Shown piece after piece: positions 10,973 through 23,994 of a stretch of DNA of 64,000 bases. Source of the DNA: Piper betle (lineage: Eukaryota > Streptophyta > Magnoliopsida > Piperales > Piperaceae); NCBI GenBank assembly GCA_033002965.1, contig JAURVB010012699.1, forward strand, positions 54,307 to 118,306. The letters are read 5' to 3'. Made by a program: the position numbers and the translations under genes. The notes beneath the pieces were generated by a model. The model was not told where the DNA came from. It did not search any database and saw nothing but the letters and a program-made list of their open reading frames with translations. Each line of letters opens with the position of its first letter. Within the stretch, counting starts at the first letter, position 1.

Positions 10973-13315
10973 ATGGATGATGTGAATGGGGAAGTGCAGA
11001 AGTTTGAGAAATTAGAGAGCACCATGGAGGATCGAAACCTGAAAAGGTTAAGAAAACATTTTGATAATGGCGGCGAAGAAAGAGAAAAGAGGAATTCAAA
11101 ACTACCTAAAACTACCCAAGAAAAGAAACCATCTGTAGTAGCAGATATGTATAAGAAAGAGAAAAGCATGGGACTGATTTTTATTTGTAATGCACGTACA
11201 AAGAGTGACTGCTTTCGGTATAATGTTCTCGGGCATCCTGCCAGTAAGAGAGAATTGGTAGCTAAGGTTTACAAGGGCATGCGGCTGTTCCTTTTTGACA
11301 GCGACTTGAGACTAATGTATGGGATATTTAAAGCAACTGAACCAGGTGGATACAACATTGAGCCCAAGGCATTTAATTCAGCTTATCCTGCCCAGGTAGG
11401 GTTTATTTTTTCACACTGCCTTTTATCTTTTTGTAACTGCTAGTCTTCCTTTCTTTTGGCGCTAGGCAATTGCCCTCAATTTTTCGTTTCCTCTCCTATT
11501 GTAGCTAAACATAACGAACATATGAATGTTGTCTCCAGTATTGGAGTATTTTGATTGAAAATGTTTTTTTCTGATGACCTGATGAAGTTGTACAATAATT
11601 TGTTGCACATGCTACTTTCTCGAATATAGCTGTGTGTATGGCCCAATAATTTTTTTAATGGGACTTAACATGTAATGGATAACTAAAAGTTCTTCCACAA
11701 GGATTCTTAAAAAACTTATGAATCATGCTATACCAACGTTTATCACCCACGCCCTCAATTTAGTTATGATCCAAAAAATCTGACTTTGGTAGTTCTACAA
11801 GGACGTGGTGGGGAACATAGGTGGAGAACGTTGGTCTAGAATTTTTCAAAACTTATTGCGTGCTACTTTGTAGTTCTTTATTTTCAGAGACATTGGCATG
11901 CTTTGATTTTAATGGTTTGCTTATGTTGTAGTTTGATAGATAGATCCATTCAGGATTAGTATTTGGGGGTTCCTAAAAGATAACGTGCAAGAATGTTTTT
12001 TTATGCCCTTATATAAGCTTGTAATTTCACTTTCTCTTACTCTGCTAACAAATTTTGTGATATGAATTATTATTTCCCAAGGCTAGAAAGTAATGTATTT
12101 TACCGTCAGAACATGCACAATCACTTTTTTAGTTAAATAGCATGTTTTGTATTCATGTCGCAAATTTAGAATGAAGTTGCAGATTCAGAATGTGGCTATA
12201 CCTGACCTTCTATTTTGAATGTCATTTCAGTCTTTGCATTTACTGGATAGTGGCTATGGAGATTAATTGTTAGTGTCATCCTTGTCTTTTAAACTAAAGT
12301 TGTTCACTAAGAAATTGTTTTCATGTATTCATAGAAATTTTATTTTGATAGTTTATCTAACAATTTTCTGTTGGCAGGTTAGGTTCCGTGTGTATGATGA
12401 TTGCTTACCCTTGCCAGAAGAGAAATTTAGGGATGTAATAAAGGAAAACTACTATTCTAGAAACAAGTTTGAGTGCATTCTGAGTGCTGAACAGGTATTG
12501 TCCATTTATGCATATAATGAAACAGTTTTTGCGCTGAATTAAGAAAGTTCTATACATCACTGACTACAGCATACTCAACTGGTGTTGATGAGCAGATGAA
12601 AAAATTGTGCAAGTTGTTTCAGACTCGCCTTATTTCAAATAATGATTGGAGAATCAACAGATTTGATGTTCCGATTATGGCACATCCTCAGCAAGGGCCT
12701 GGAGCAGAGAGATTTCCTCAACCTCCACCTCGAGCCTCATTTTTGGAAAGACATACGTATACACCACCAGCAAGGAATTTGTCTTTGTTAGATAACGTGA
12801 CTTCATCATTGCAGCCACCATGTTCTCCATCTGCGTATGTTTTTGAAGGGTCACAAGGGTTTGATCACAGAAGGAGAGAACTTTTCAATCATTCTTCAAG
12901 AGATCCACCACTTGAGCTTGAGCAGATTGATCATACCCCAGTGGTTCCACCAGTTGAGTTGGATGATCCTCATCGGCTTCTTCAGCTAACAGGTGGTAGA
13001 AGTGGAATATCTGATCATGAGTTACTCTATGTGGAGAGGAATCAATTTATTGAATCAGATGGCCATTATTTGCACAGAAGGCCAGGACAAATAATAGAGG
13101 ATCCTTACTTGAGGACATTGCAAGAAGAGCCACGACTTGAACTTCATGACCATCGAATTGCTGTCATGAGGAGGGATGGGCAGATTGAGGTTCATGATCG
13201 TCAGCTAGTGAGGTTGCAAACAAGACCACAAGGATCTGGAAGGAACAGATTTAAGACCATCGACACGAGAGGAAGAGATTGTTCATTCAAGGAGGCCACT
13301 AGTCTTGCATCATGA
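10973..13315 (+). CDS. DCD (Development and Cell Death) domain protein
   Basis: Three coding exons, 10973-11395, 12378-12494 and 12596-13315, all joined in phase 0, give 419 residues. Introns have GT-AG ends (CCAG|GTAGGG; GGCAG|GTTAGG; ACAG|GTATTG; AGCAG|ATG). Residues 1-65 are charged and lysine-rich. The DCD domain spans about 66-188: GLIFICNARTKSDCF, then LFLFDSDLRLMYGIFKA, then GGYNIEPKAFNSAYPAQVRF, ending LCKLF. The remaining 230 residues are histidine-, arginine- and proline-rich without a known domain. DCD proteins are plant-specific and linked to stress, hormone and cell-death responses; the biochemical role here is unknown. The start at 10973 is the first ATG in the open frame. An upstream in-frame TTG at 10949 is not a credible plant start. 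Confidence 0.92.
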
Positions 13316-14617
13316 AGTTCCACCCTGGCGCCGGGCTGGTTTGCCGCACAGCCATCGCTTCTCTCAGTAAACTATGGCAAAGAACATAGCCGTTCTTCAA
13401 TACATTGCTGCTGAACTTATTGCTTGCAATCAAGATATTGCTGTAGATTGTCAAAACTATTTCTTTGGAAAAAAAGAAATTTTTTTGTGCCTATCGGGTT
13501 TCTGTGCTTTTATTTCCATGCTATTTTTTTATATGGCCAGCGTAAATTAGATTTGTTTCGCTTTTCCAAAGTCTAAGCTGTAATCAATTGTCTTTTTTCT
13601 GTAGCAAGCCTTTTAGTAGTGAAATAAGCCATGTCTGACTTCAGAGCTAAGAATGGTATGGTACCAATTGTCGTCGTTGCTCATCTTTCCTACTGGGACC
13701 GCAAGCATCCTCTCCCTCTTCCACGCTCGCCTTCCATTAATAATCATAATAATCCTTACCTTTTTCCACTTCCACATATTTCCTATTTTAATCCTCCATT
13801 TCCATCTTACTATGTAGAAACTTGAAAGTTTTGCCTTGTCAAAATTCTAGCTCCTACCTTCTGCGATATATGACACTATTATTTTCATAGCATAGGTTGA
13901 TGAGGTGTTTTCAATGTTTATTGGTAATTTGGTATGAACCATGACATTTTTAGGTTGAAAAAAATGGCATTCTTCAATGGAGGATCATTTTATGCCCTAG
14001 GTTTTGGTTCTGCCTTTCGTATGGCTAGAGCGAAGGATGTCACAGACTTGGTTGAAGTGTGTTCGTTGCCGTTTGGTTTTCTTATAACACGTCATTAAGC
14101 GTGCAATTAAGCTTTAGTGGAAGATCTCATCTTCTCCTATTTGTTGGTTTAGCTTATGATTAGGGTGAATTATGTATCTATTTTTAAAGTATCAAACTTG
14201 GATGCCCCTTTTGGCAATCATCAATGATCTATGCCAGCCAGAAGTCACCCTGTTTTGCTCGTTGATGAATTGTGGTCATTCCTGCAAGCCGTTTGATGCA
14301 AATTTTTGTTGGAGTTAGGGAAAGGCTATATATGTATTTGGTGTTTTTCAAGCTTCAAACGCTAATTCATTGTTCTCCCTGCAAATATCATATTTTCGTG
14401 GCTGGTGCTTACTCCATGGCTTCATCAAGCCTTCGTGTTTAAGGTAGACAAGCTGTACTTCATCAAAAAGATCCATTGACGTCAACCACCAGCATGTAGT
14501 TATAAAAGTTTTTGCAAGTCATTTAGCATATAAATAAAAGAAAGGATAATACTCAGATTCCACCTAGGTAAAAATACAAAATATGTTATTTCTTGTACTC
14601 GAACAAACTCACAGAAG
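13316..14617. other. 3' UTR of the DCD gene and convergent intergenic DNA
   Basis: The sequence to about 13630 is probably the DCD 3' UTR. The rest lies between two convergent genes. A 64-codon open frame at 13631 has no recognisable domain and is not called. Confidence 0.5.
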
Positions 14618-15028
14618 TTAAAAACAACAATCACAATCAAACGGACACAGGGGCGTGCCTCCAGCATCTGCTTTTCCCACTCTCAATTCTTCGGCAGAAT
14701 ATATAACCAGTCCATCTGCAGTTCTTTTCCTGGGCAGTGATGGTCGATCACGAAAATTCTTTCTTTCTTCATTAGTCTTGTCTTTTTCCTTCACCTTTGC
14801 TCTTTTTACTTGAGTGCCAGTATTTGAATTTATTGTTACCGATTTGTTCACAGTTGCTTTGCTCTTCTTCGCATTAGAAAATATCTCTTCAATCTCATGA
14901 CTTAACTTTTTGCATTTACCAACAGACTTCTCTTGGCTCTTTTCTTTGGTTGTATCTAACCTTTTCTTCTTCTTCACTGATTTTCCTTGAGATGGCTGAG
15001 ACGAAGCATCATGCTTATTTTTCCCCAT
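14618..15028 (-). CDS. DUF1764 family protein
   Basis: A single exon of 136 codons beginning MGKNKHDASSQ. Residues 20-70 are lysine-rich and basic, with KKLSHEIEEIFSNAKK as the first conserved block of the DUF1764 (PF08576) family. The C-terminal hallmark is RKRTADGLVIYSAEELRVGK followed by a glycine-rich turn and the terminal CPFDCDCCF. The family is small, conserved across eukaryotes and functionally uncharacterised; its basic nature suggests a nuclear or RNA-associated role, which is inference. The start was chosen because upstream codons in the same frame look like leader or intron sequence, and a plausible acceptor (TTCTTAG) lies 14 bases before the ATG. It faces away from SCL30. Confidence 0.92.
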   Translation of the reverse strand: MGKNKHDASSQPSQGKSVKKKKRLDTTKEKSQEKSVGKCKKLSHEIEEIFSNAKKSKATVNKSVTINSNTGTQVKRAKVKEKDKTNEERKNFRDRPSLPRKRTADGLVIYSAEELRVGKADAGGTPLCPFDCDCCF

Positions 15029-16750
15029 AAGTGCGTAGTGAACTAAGAAGCTAAAATGTTGTATAATATCAATATGCAGTAGAATATAACCTCCCACTAG
15101 GTAACTGTGAATATTACAGTTTTTGTCAACGAACTCACAAGCTGAAAAGGAAAAAGGAAGCATTATTTGGGAAAAGAGCAATCCTGTTGATCTCTTATGT
15201 AAACAGGGGCATTACCCTGGTTCTAAACAAATTCTTAAGATAGTAACAGTCATCCGTCTGAGTACAACCTCCACACATAGCCCAAGATAAACAGCACAAA
15301 CAGAACACGGAAATTTTCAGATAAAAGCCACACAAAGAAAAACTATGGGGATAAAACTGAATTTCTGTGTGACGATCTCATTGTTTCCGAAACAATACTT
15401 TTGTCACAACATTGATTCCCTAGTTTATTATACCACTTCAAATTAGGATTTAGGAAACATATCAGTTTTCAATCTAATTGGTATTTTTCTCCTAATGGTG
15501 GCCAACATTTTCTTGAAATACGTGATTATATACAAAGTTCTGCTTAGTCCATTTTAATGTATTAAACAACAAAGAGGAAGCAGGTGCACTTAGGTTTTGT
15601 CTAAGTAAAGTCAGAACATATTTAAATCAGCAAAAAAGAAAAAATAAGAAGATTTTCCAAGAGAGGAACATGCAATATAATGGATAATATGAACCAGAAA
15701 ATCACTCTCCTTGAGATGGCTCCTTATTTAAAAATCTACGTAATTATGTTCATGATGGAGACCATGAACTGTAAATAGATTTTTACATAGAGGAACATTG
15801 AATATAGTTGATCAACTAGATTAAGTTTTGGGATGAAGTTTCAAACTTACCATTAGTAGGAATAGGTTTGTGCATTAAGTCTTTTTTCTTTAGAAAGGGC
15901 AGTATTATCATGTCTCTAATTCATGTAATTTGCTACCTCACCTTAACAGTGGGTATATCACTCTTTCACATCTAACTGACAGCCGCTTGTGGAGGCCAAA
16001 ATGCTGCACTAATTTTATTTAAATAAGATTCCAAGATAAGGCTGCCCCTCATCCCCCAAAATCCTCCTTATAACTTTGAGTTTTTATTTTTGTCAAAACA
16101 TTCTTAGCGATGACTGGCTCAACTGAACGAGTTAATTGGCATGATCGCTTCAAGACGCAAAATTATCACCTCAATACCTAATCACTTCCACGAAGCAAAA
16201 ATTAATGACAAGATTAATGAATTTTTAGAACAACCCGTACTATAATGTCTTAAACAGTTATAAGATATAAAAAAAAATCGCCATTGTTCCCCTCCCTCCT
16301 TCAAAAGCATCAAATTTTCACAACACAAAAACAAAAAGAAAAAGAAAAAGAAAAAAAGAGACCACCAACGATACAATTACTGCCAAAAAAAAAAAGAGAG
16401 AGAGAGAAATAAAGCAAGCATCAATCTTTCACAAAGCCAGGAACGAAAGAGTGGCGAACAACAACAAGAAACGAAAAAAGAACCTTTTCCCGAGCGCCGG
16501 CCGTCGGCTGGGCGGGCGGCGGAAGCGGGGCGATGGCGCAGTAGGACCGAGCTTCCTCGTCACAATCAACTCTTCGGCGCGGATTGCCAAGCCAACCGTG
16601 TCCACATTTCTGCCGGGGATGGACATGATCATTATTTTTTGTCACTCACATGGGCATGCACATGGTCTTTAAATTTTAGGCGGCCCGGCGTTGGTCACCT
16701 TGCCGTCCATGCCCGTGTCCAGTCGTTTATTAGTTTCCAGAAATTATCCC
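15029..16750. other. Region between DUF1764 and SCL30, probable divergent promoter
   Basis: About 15029-16400 is AT-rich and would be a 5'-UTR intron of the DUF1764 gene if its leader exon lies near 16430-16660. That stretch is a GC-rich island with CpG-rich words and overlapping short open frames on both strands, the longest 73 codons. None resembles a known protein. The most economical reading is a shared, bidirectional 5' region. A GA-rich run lies at about 16390-16410. Confidence 0.4.
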
Positions 16751-17910
16751 ACTGCTTTATAATATCGGGCCGAGGACTCGAAGCTCGTCGATTGTGGAGT
16801 TGAAGCGCGTCCGTGGCGGCGGCGACTTTCCCGGCGAATTTCTCGGACGTGCTCAGCGTTCCTGGTCGCGAAAGGTGGAATTGTTTGAGGCTGGTAATGA
16901 TTCTTCCCTACTTTTGTTTTTCGGGATCAAGGTTGGATCTTTGTTCCCTCCTCTTTTGGGGAATGTTTCTAAAACCTGTAATTTCTTGGGGTGGTCGCGA
17001 TTTGGTTTCTCTCTTCTGCTTTTTTTTTGGGTTACTGTGACTCTGATTGGTGGTAGAAACCCTACTGTAGCTTCTTATATGAGTAAAGGTCGTTTCTCCT
17101 TTTGTTTTTCTTCTTGAACCATAGTTTGGTAATATTTGTTTATTATGGCCCAGGAATCTCTACTTCGGCTTCTTAAACGAAGAAAGTGAATTATAATTTG
17201 TTGTTGAACTTGCTTGATTTCGGTTTTTTTACTGTGACTCGGATTGGTGGAAGAAACCCTAATTAGATTTTTTTTCTGAGCTTTATATTTCAATTGTTTA
17301 CTGTGGCTCAGATTCGTGGAAGAAACAAAATGAGTAAGGTGAATTAGGCTTTTTTGGTTGTTACTCGTTTGGTTTCATTTTTTTTACTTGTCGGCTAAGA
17401 TTGGTGAAAGAAATGATCTAGCTAAATGAATAAAGGGAATTAGAATTTTGTTGTTGGGCATGCTTGATTTCGTTTTATTACCATGGATCAGATTGATAGA
17501 GGGAAACCTAATTTAGCTTGTTAAATGAGTGTAGATTTTTTTTCAATGAACTTGCGTGGTTTTGTTTTGTTTTTTGTAGGCTAATTTAGCTTCTCATGTT
17601 TTGTTATTGACACTATACTTTTGCTTTTCAATAATAACTAAGAGGTATTTGATTTTCGTTATGATACTTGTTTGGTTTCTTGTGAATAACCTATGAAGAA
17701 ATTTTTTGTTCCTTTTTACATGCAGTGGAAATGAAAAGATGCTTATTTTAGCTGTTATAGACTTGATAATCATATTAACTAGAAAGAAATCGGAAAATTA
17801 TTCTGTTTATTGCTTGTTTCCATGTTTACTGCTAAGTGTTTGTAGTTTGAGTAAACCTAAACTATTTTTTACTGTATTCTAGTCGTGGGTGTGTGAAAGC
17901 TTTCCTGATA

Positions 17911-20900
17911 ATGGGGAGGTACAGTCCGTCCTATTACAGTCCTCCAAGGAGGGGACATGGGGGGAGAGGTAGAAGTCCCCCAAGGAGGGGTCATGGCGGA
18001 TTTGGTGGCCGCAGAGAGCAAAACCATGGCAGTTTACTGGTTAGAAATGTTCCCTTGGACTGCAGGTAATGAGCATATGTAATGTAAGTATTATTTGTCA
18101 TCATCATTTTGCCCAACTAACCCCTTAGGTTCCATCATACTTTTTCATGCCTTTTGTCTGTCTACGTTCTGTTTGTGTTTTTTGTCTCCTTTGTAAACAA
18201 TTCTTCTGAGACTGGCCCCTTATATTTCCTCTTTTAGAACAATTTGACACACTAATAATTATAATGTGCATTTTATTTCAACATTTTACTTTGGTCACCC
18301 ATCTTGTTAGCATGAATGGCCCACTATTTATTTATACATTAAAAATTTTCAAATGACATTTATTAGTACCCTTAATATAAGTTGTGTTTTTATAATGATT
18401 AAATATCATGTACAGCTCCTTTTCTCCACAAAATTTTTATCCCAGTTGCTTCTGGACAGTATCATCCATTACAAGATTTTATATTTTTATTTTTATTTAT
18501 ATAAAGCCTCACTGGTTCTAGTAACAGATAAAGCACTTTGTAGCCTTCATTATCTTTTCTTGTAACTTCATGTTTTGAGTCAGTAATTTTGTATATCTAT
18601 GATTAACACAACTTGAGATAGCTGGCCTTTGTACAAAGGTATAATTCGCTTCAATTGTGTAAATCTTCAAATTTGATTGATTTACTTAGTCAACCATGAT
18701 AACCTAATAGCCCTGTCTACACTTATCATGCATCTTTAATAATACAATCAGCCTACAGTTTGCCTTCATCATCATCTTAATTGGCGTTTCGAGCTTTATT
18801 CTTTTTCTTTGATTTACTAGAAAAACTGTACCTCATTAACATATGAAATCATTCGTGCTTTGATTGATCTTTTAATAGGTGAAATGATTTTTTTCGTTGA
18901 TCTCTAGTTTTAAATTGTTTCACCTATAACTTATTGTCTTTGATTTTGATCCATCAAATGCATTTCATATTTTATCTTTTTTCTGCTCACTCTAGCCAAA
19001 AATTGGAAGCTTTTCCCTGTCCTTGAGATGAAATAGAAATTGTTCAACAATGTTGTTTTCTTTTCTTACCACCCATTTGACATCTGTTATAGTTTTTCTA
19101 TATTTTGGAGTTAAAATTTCTTAACATAAGCGTTTTGCCATTGCATTTTTTCCTCTTCATTCCACTGCCAAGTTTTTCTTCATTTAAGTTGATTTTTTTG
19201 GTTAGTGCATTGTCTTTTGTAGTTCATTGCTTGAGTTGTAACTTGTGTATATTTATATATATCTATTCCTCAGGCCAGAAGACCTTAGAGTTCCATTTGA
19301 AAGATTTGGAGTTGTGAGAGATGTGTACCTTCCAAAAGACTATTATTCAGGGTGAGAATGCATGAATTTAGGATTCTAATAATTCTTGCATTTATTTTCT
19401 ACTCAACTCATAAGTCAAGTGTGTGCTGCTGTTTTCATTGGATGCTGATAATTTTTATAATTTTTACTATTTTGGTTTGACTGTACTTTATGCTGGTAAT
19501 GATCATTATTATTATTTATCGTTATGTTTAGTTCTATGAGAATATCTTATGTTCTTAAGTATTTCTGTTCCTCTTCTGTACATTCTTGTTTGTCAAACGT
19601 CAGCAAATGTTTAGTTGATTTAAGATATCTATTCATCCTTGTACCAGTAGTTATGCAGATGTAATTTGCATCATCTATATTGTTAAATGTGAATCTATTT
19701 GGGTTGAGATTTTTAAGGATATATGATTGCATTTCATATGAGAGTGAGGGGCGGTCCCAAGGTGAGATCAATATTGGATGCATACTCTTGTATGTGACAT
19801 TACTCTTGTTAATGTAACCTTCACTTGCAAACCATTTTATATATTGAAGAGGAAGGCTACTCATAAAATTGCTATTTTAAGCATTATATAAGCTATTGTT
19901 ACTGTAATAAATTGCTTTTCGGCTGGATCTCAGGAGGTTTGTTGGTTTCAAGGGTAAACAAGCAATGGATGTGGGGCTTTGTAGTCTTGGTCATATCAAG
20001 GATGTGGAGTGATAATCATTATGGAAGAAGTTTCCCAATGAAGAGAACTTAATAAAACTTTTACATAGTCTTTCTCGTGGAGAAGCTTCAGCTTCATTTG
20101 TTATGAGTGCTTTATCATTTGAAGAAGACTCTGAAGTTTTTCATAAAGTCCAAAGTGAAGTTGGGTCCATCTAAAACGTGAGTGTTTCATGCATGTCCAC
20201 AAAAGTGAAGAAATTGAAGTTTGATGTATTTTGTGATCATACGTGTCCAAGAATGTGAAGATATTGAAGTTTGATATTTTTTATCAAGTTGAGCTCGTAA
20301 TGATTATAGAAGAACGATCAGGCAGTTGAGCTATAAGGCTGCTAGCTTTTGCATTTATAAGCGAGAGAGTGAAGATTTTGAAGTTTCATGTGTTGTTTGA
20401 AGTGTCCTTCGTTACTGATTGTAGAAGACAGATCAGCCACTAAAACCGGTAACTTGCTAATTGCTTCTTGCATTAATTTTGATGTCCTTTGAGGTGTTGC
20501 AATAAAAGTTGTGACTTTGGCATTTAACTCCTTCTCTGGAAGGTTCGTTTTGTATGTGTGACAATATGCATATTCTCTCTTATATCCATCTTGGATGAAG
20601 CTTTATTTTATTTTCCACTTTGCATAGGGAACCGCGAGGGTTTGCATTTGTTCAGTTTATTGATGCACATGATGCAGCAGAGGCTCAGTATCACATGAAT
20701 CGTCAACTTTTTGGTGGTAGAGAAATCACAGTGGTTCTTGCTGCAGAGACCAGAAAAAGGCCGGAGGAAATGCGCAGCAAAGTTAGGTCCAGGTATGTGG
20801 ATATGACATTTTGTATCAATTCCTGTAACTTCACAGCACATTTGGATCATTCCACTGAACTCTTTTTGTCTGGGATTTGTCCGTAGAGGACATCATGGTT

Positions 20901-21628
20901 ATGAAGAAAGGCGGCCATCATATTATGGTATGTTTGTGGTTCAACCTAAAAAAGAATTACGTTGTTTGTTATTTTGGTTGTTGGCTTATGTGTGTGGGTT
21001 TCTTTTAAAGCAAGAGCTGTTCTGAACCGGCCATATGATGGTAACTTGTTTTATGTGTAGCTCAAAAATTAGTTGCTGTTTTTTCATTGTTTTCTTTTAA
21101 AATTGTTAGGTCGCTCTCGGTCTCGGTCACGCTCACCTCGATACGCTTCAAGCTCTAGGGCACGACAAAGGTCAAGGTGATGTAGTAATAGTAATTAAAA
21201 TTGTCTATTCTCCTGTGCTTTGAATTAATGCTCTTTCATTACAGGTCCTATTCTCCTGCGCCAAAAAGAGCTAATTACTCTCCATTTCCGGAAAGGAGAC
21301 ATGCAAGATCTCCTAGGGATAGATCTCCTCGTGGACAAGATGAAGATCATCATGGGGATATGAGGCCTCGCTCTTCCCGATATGAAGTTGCAAAACAGAA
21401 TGATGCTAACAATGTCTATAGCAAGTACGAGAGGCTTTTGATATTCTTAGTTATTTTAGGCTCTAATTTGAAGGTATATAACTCAAATTTTGTTATCTTA
21501 GGCGCAGTTCATATGATGCTTCAGAAGAGGAACGTGGCCCTAGGCGCTCTTCCCCCTCTCGTTTCAGGTCGCCATCTGGATCTCGCTCAAGGTCTGCTGA
21601 CTTATCTCCTAGTCACCCCTGCAGATGA
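17911..21628 (+). CDS. SCL30: SC35-like SR splicing factor (SCL30 type)
   Basis: Seven coding exons, 17911-18065, 19274-19351, 20628-20792, 20887-20927, 21110-21176, 21245-21424 and 21502-21628, total 813 nt and close exactly in frame (270 residues). An untranslated first exon ends at 16893 (GGCTG|GTAATG) and is spliced to 17883. The N-terminus MGRYSPSYYSPPRRG plus an RG/SP-rich extension is the SCL signature. One RRM follows, with RNP2 LLVRNVPL (42-49) and RNP1 RGFAFVQF (81-88). After KRPEEMR the tail is rich in RS/SR/SP dipeptides. SR proteins bind exonic enhancers and recruit U1 and U2AF in the nucleus; the tail would be phosphorylated by SRPK/CLK kinases. The two long introns inside the RRM (18066-19273 and 19352-20627) are where SCL transcripts are alternatively spliced in other plants. 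Confidence 0.94.
19934..20177 (+). promoter_or_regulatory. Candidate poison exon in SCL30 RRM intron
   Basis: Inside the 19352-20627 intron, an acceptor (GGATCTCAG|GAGG) and a strong donor (AAAAC|GTGAGT) bound 244 nt. Spliced in after the exon ending at 19351, the frame continues for about 25 codons and then meets TGA, which would truncate the RRM and expose the mRNA to nonsense-mediated decay. About 17 GAAG words follow from here to 20430. Inclusion is inferred, not shown. Confidence 0.55.
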
Positions 21629-22820
21629 AGTTGTCGTAAAGGTAGTTATTTTGGCTGGTGGTTACACGAAATAATTCACTTCAAACGACATATCAATATA
21701 TAGTTTGCTCTTGACCATCTAAGATTCCTCCTTGCAGCTCTGGCTTGATTCTACATCATCATGCTTCGCTATATGCTGATGGGTGGGAAAGTAAATGTTC
21801 GGCCTTGTAGACGGTTTGCTTGTTTCTTGGGGCCTTTTTTGGTATTTTGTCGAATGGGAAGTTTGAAGTTGGAAACTGAACATGTCTGTTATTGTGGTCG
21901 AGGTAGGACAGGATGATTTGTAGTTTAATATTTTCACACACAATCTCGAATATAAAGCTTTAGACAAATTATAACAGCGATCACATGAAACCGACGTGGA
22001 GACTTGTTACCAGGTAAAGTTTATATTGCCCCAGTTTTCGAAACTGAAACCTTACTTCAACTGCTGTTTGCTGGGCCGTTTTATGGTTTATGGTATCTGT
22101 TATTCGTGGCAAACAAGTTCGGCATTTTTGCGCGGCCAGGAGATGGTAAAAGCCGCAGCATTTCGTATCTCTTTTGGTTAAAATAAAAGGGTGTACTCCG
22201 CCCCGACCAAGTAAATCATCTGTGAGATTAAGTTATGAAACTCGGCGTTTGGCTTAATAAAAATGAAGCATGATAGTTCTCAATTTACCTAGTTGTCGTT
22301 ACCCTATTGGGTTTATGGGCCTTATAAAATAGGAGATTAGGACTCGGTGCTGCAACGTATTTTGGAGTGTTGAACTGTGCAGATTTGGAGTCTTTCGACT
22401 CGTAGGAAGAACAAGTCGTCTGCCCTTGACCTTAGTCTTCTAGTCACCTGTGCTCAAATACCAAAATGTGGGGATCATCGCCAACATTGTTTTCGACCGT
22501 CGACCGATTCATTGATGACGAAGATACCCGGACGAAGTTGAGGTGGTCGGTGTGCCCCGGCCTACAGGAGGGAAGGTTTGGCCTAAACTTGCAGTCGGGA
22601 GCTTCCGGCGTTACTAGATATATATACGATCGAGATTAGTTTGACCGTTTAAACTTCCGGGTTGTAGTGCTGTGATTGGGGATGTAAGTGGATGTGAATA
22701 CTGAAATTTTAATCTGGATTCGTCCAAGACTGGTTGGTGGATTGACATAACTAATCCAGTTAGAATTGGTTGACAACAGTTCATATCGATTATTACACTC
22801 TTTGGTAGTGTCCCCATTCT
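21629..22820. other. SCL30 3' UTR and intergenic DNA
   Basis: The 3' UTR probably extends to about 22000-22200. Beyond this is unassigned sequence. Two overlapping 60-codon frames near 22000 have no known domain. Confidence 0.5.
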
Positions 22821-23344
22821 TAGGGACGTTCGTAAGTATTTTATGTTCGGTTTGAACCCGTGTTCGTTAATTTTGTGATTGAAAAAATACTCGGCTCGAA
22901 ATAGATCTCTTGTTGAATAATGAAAAGAGCTTGAGCCGAGGAGTATTCGGCTCGGCTTGGCTCAAAACTTAAATTCAATGTGTTTAAACTCGAAAAATAC
23001 TTTATTCGACTCGGTTTGTCAATAATATTGAGGTCATATTAAACTTATATAGTGTTGGAAAAAAATTTCGATCTTATATAAGTCGAACATAAGCCAAACA
23101 CAAAGATTCATTTGGCTCGAGCTCGATTTAAAAACATAACGAGCCGAACACGAACCAAGCCTAAATATAATGAAGTTTGGACGAGTTTGGCTTGACCTAT
23201 AATATATTAAAGCTCATCAAAATACTTAAATAAGCTCAAACATATCTGACAAAAATCACTTCGAAAACACACTCAAATATGCTTGCCAAAAATTATTTCG
23301 AATTCAAAAACATCCCTACTCGACTCGACTCGTTTACACCCCTA
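22821..23344. mobile_element. hAT-like miniature element with CTCGA/GGCTCG repeats
   Basis: About 524 bp. The left end reads TAGGGACGTTCG; the right end, reading inward, is TAGGGGTGTAAACGAGTCGA, a terminus common to plant non-autonomous hAT elements. Interior and subterminal regions carry many GAGCCGA/CTCGGCT/CTCGACT words. Flanking 8-mers CCCATTCT and CCCGTTCC agree at six of eight positions, consistent with an old target duplication. Confidence 0.65.
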
Positions 23345-23994
23345 CCCGTTCCCCACATCCATCTGATTAAAGGTTTTGCAATTCAAAGTTGGGATTGTAT
23401 ATGTTATGTGGAGTTGAAAACCGCCCCCCCATATACGATTGATAGGATTTGTAATTTTAGATTAGACGACAAGAAGTCAGACACATTTGACCTTCATTCG
23501 ATCCCAAAGCATCCGTTCTGCAGTATATTTGGGGAACACATTGCTAGCCGTAATGTTCGATTGTCCTATAAATCTGACGAATGATAATAGGTGTCCCAGA
23601 AAGTCATTCCTGAATTTGCAAACGATCTAAATGGTGTAAGAAAAGAAGTTTTATATTTATATACACGCCATCATTGAAATCATGATATTCATAGACAGCA
23701 TAGCATGGTTTTCATAACCTAGTAATCTAACTCTCTAAGCAACAAGTAATTGCAAATTGTGACTATGTAGCAGTAATTAACAGCCACTCCATATCATCTC
23801 AAAAAACATTTAACAAGTAAAAACAGTACTCCATCTCTGAGGCAACTTACACCGAATGATACAAACTGCCTGCCCATTAGCCTATCTCCTCCCAAATTAA
23901 GTAAAGCTGTTCTATCAGATGGTATGTCCATGGCAAAGTAAAAATGCAGTCACAACATTTTTACTTAACTCACTTTAGCGTCATTGAATCAGGA
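23345..23994. other. Intergenic DNA and 3' flank of the PBL kinase gene
   Basis: No gene recognised. The last 300 bases are probably the kinase 3' UTR, read on the minus strand. Confidence 0.5.

Noticed and set aside
16794..17117. 107-codon and 75-codon frames upstream of SCL30
   Set aside because: They run through the non-coding first exon and across its donor site into the leader intron; no domain.
22004..22186. Small hydrophobic frames downstream of SCL30
   Set aside because: No recognisable family and located in the probable 3' UTR.
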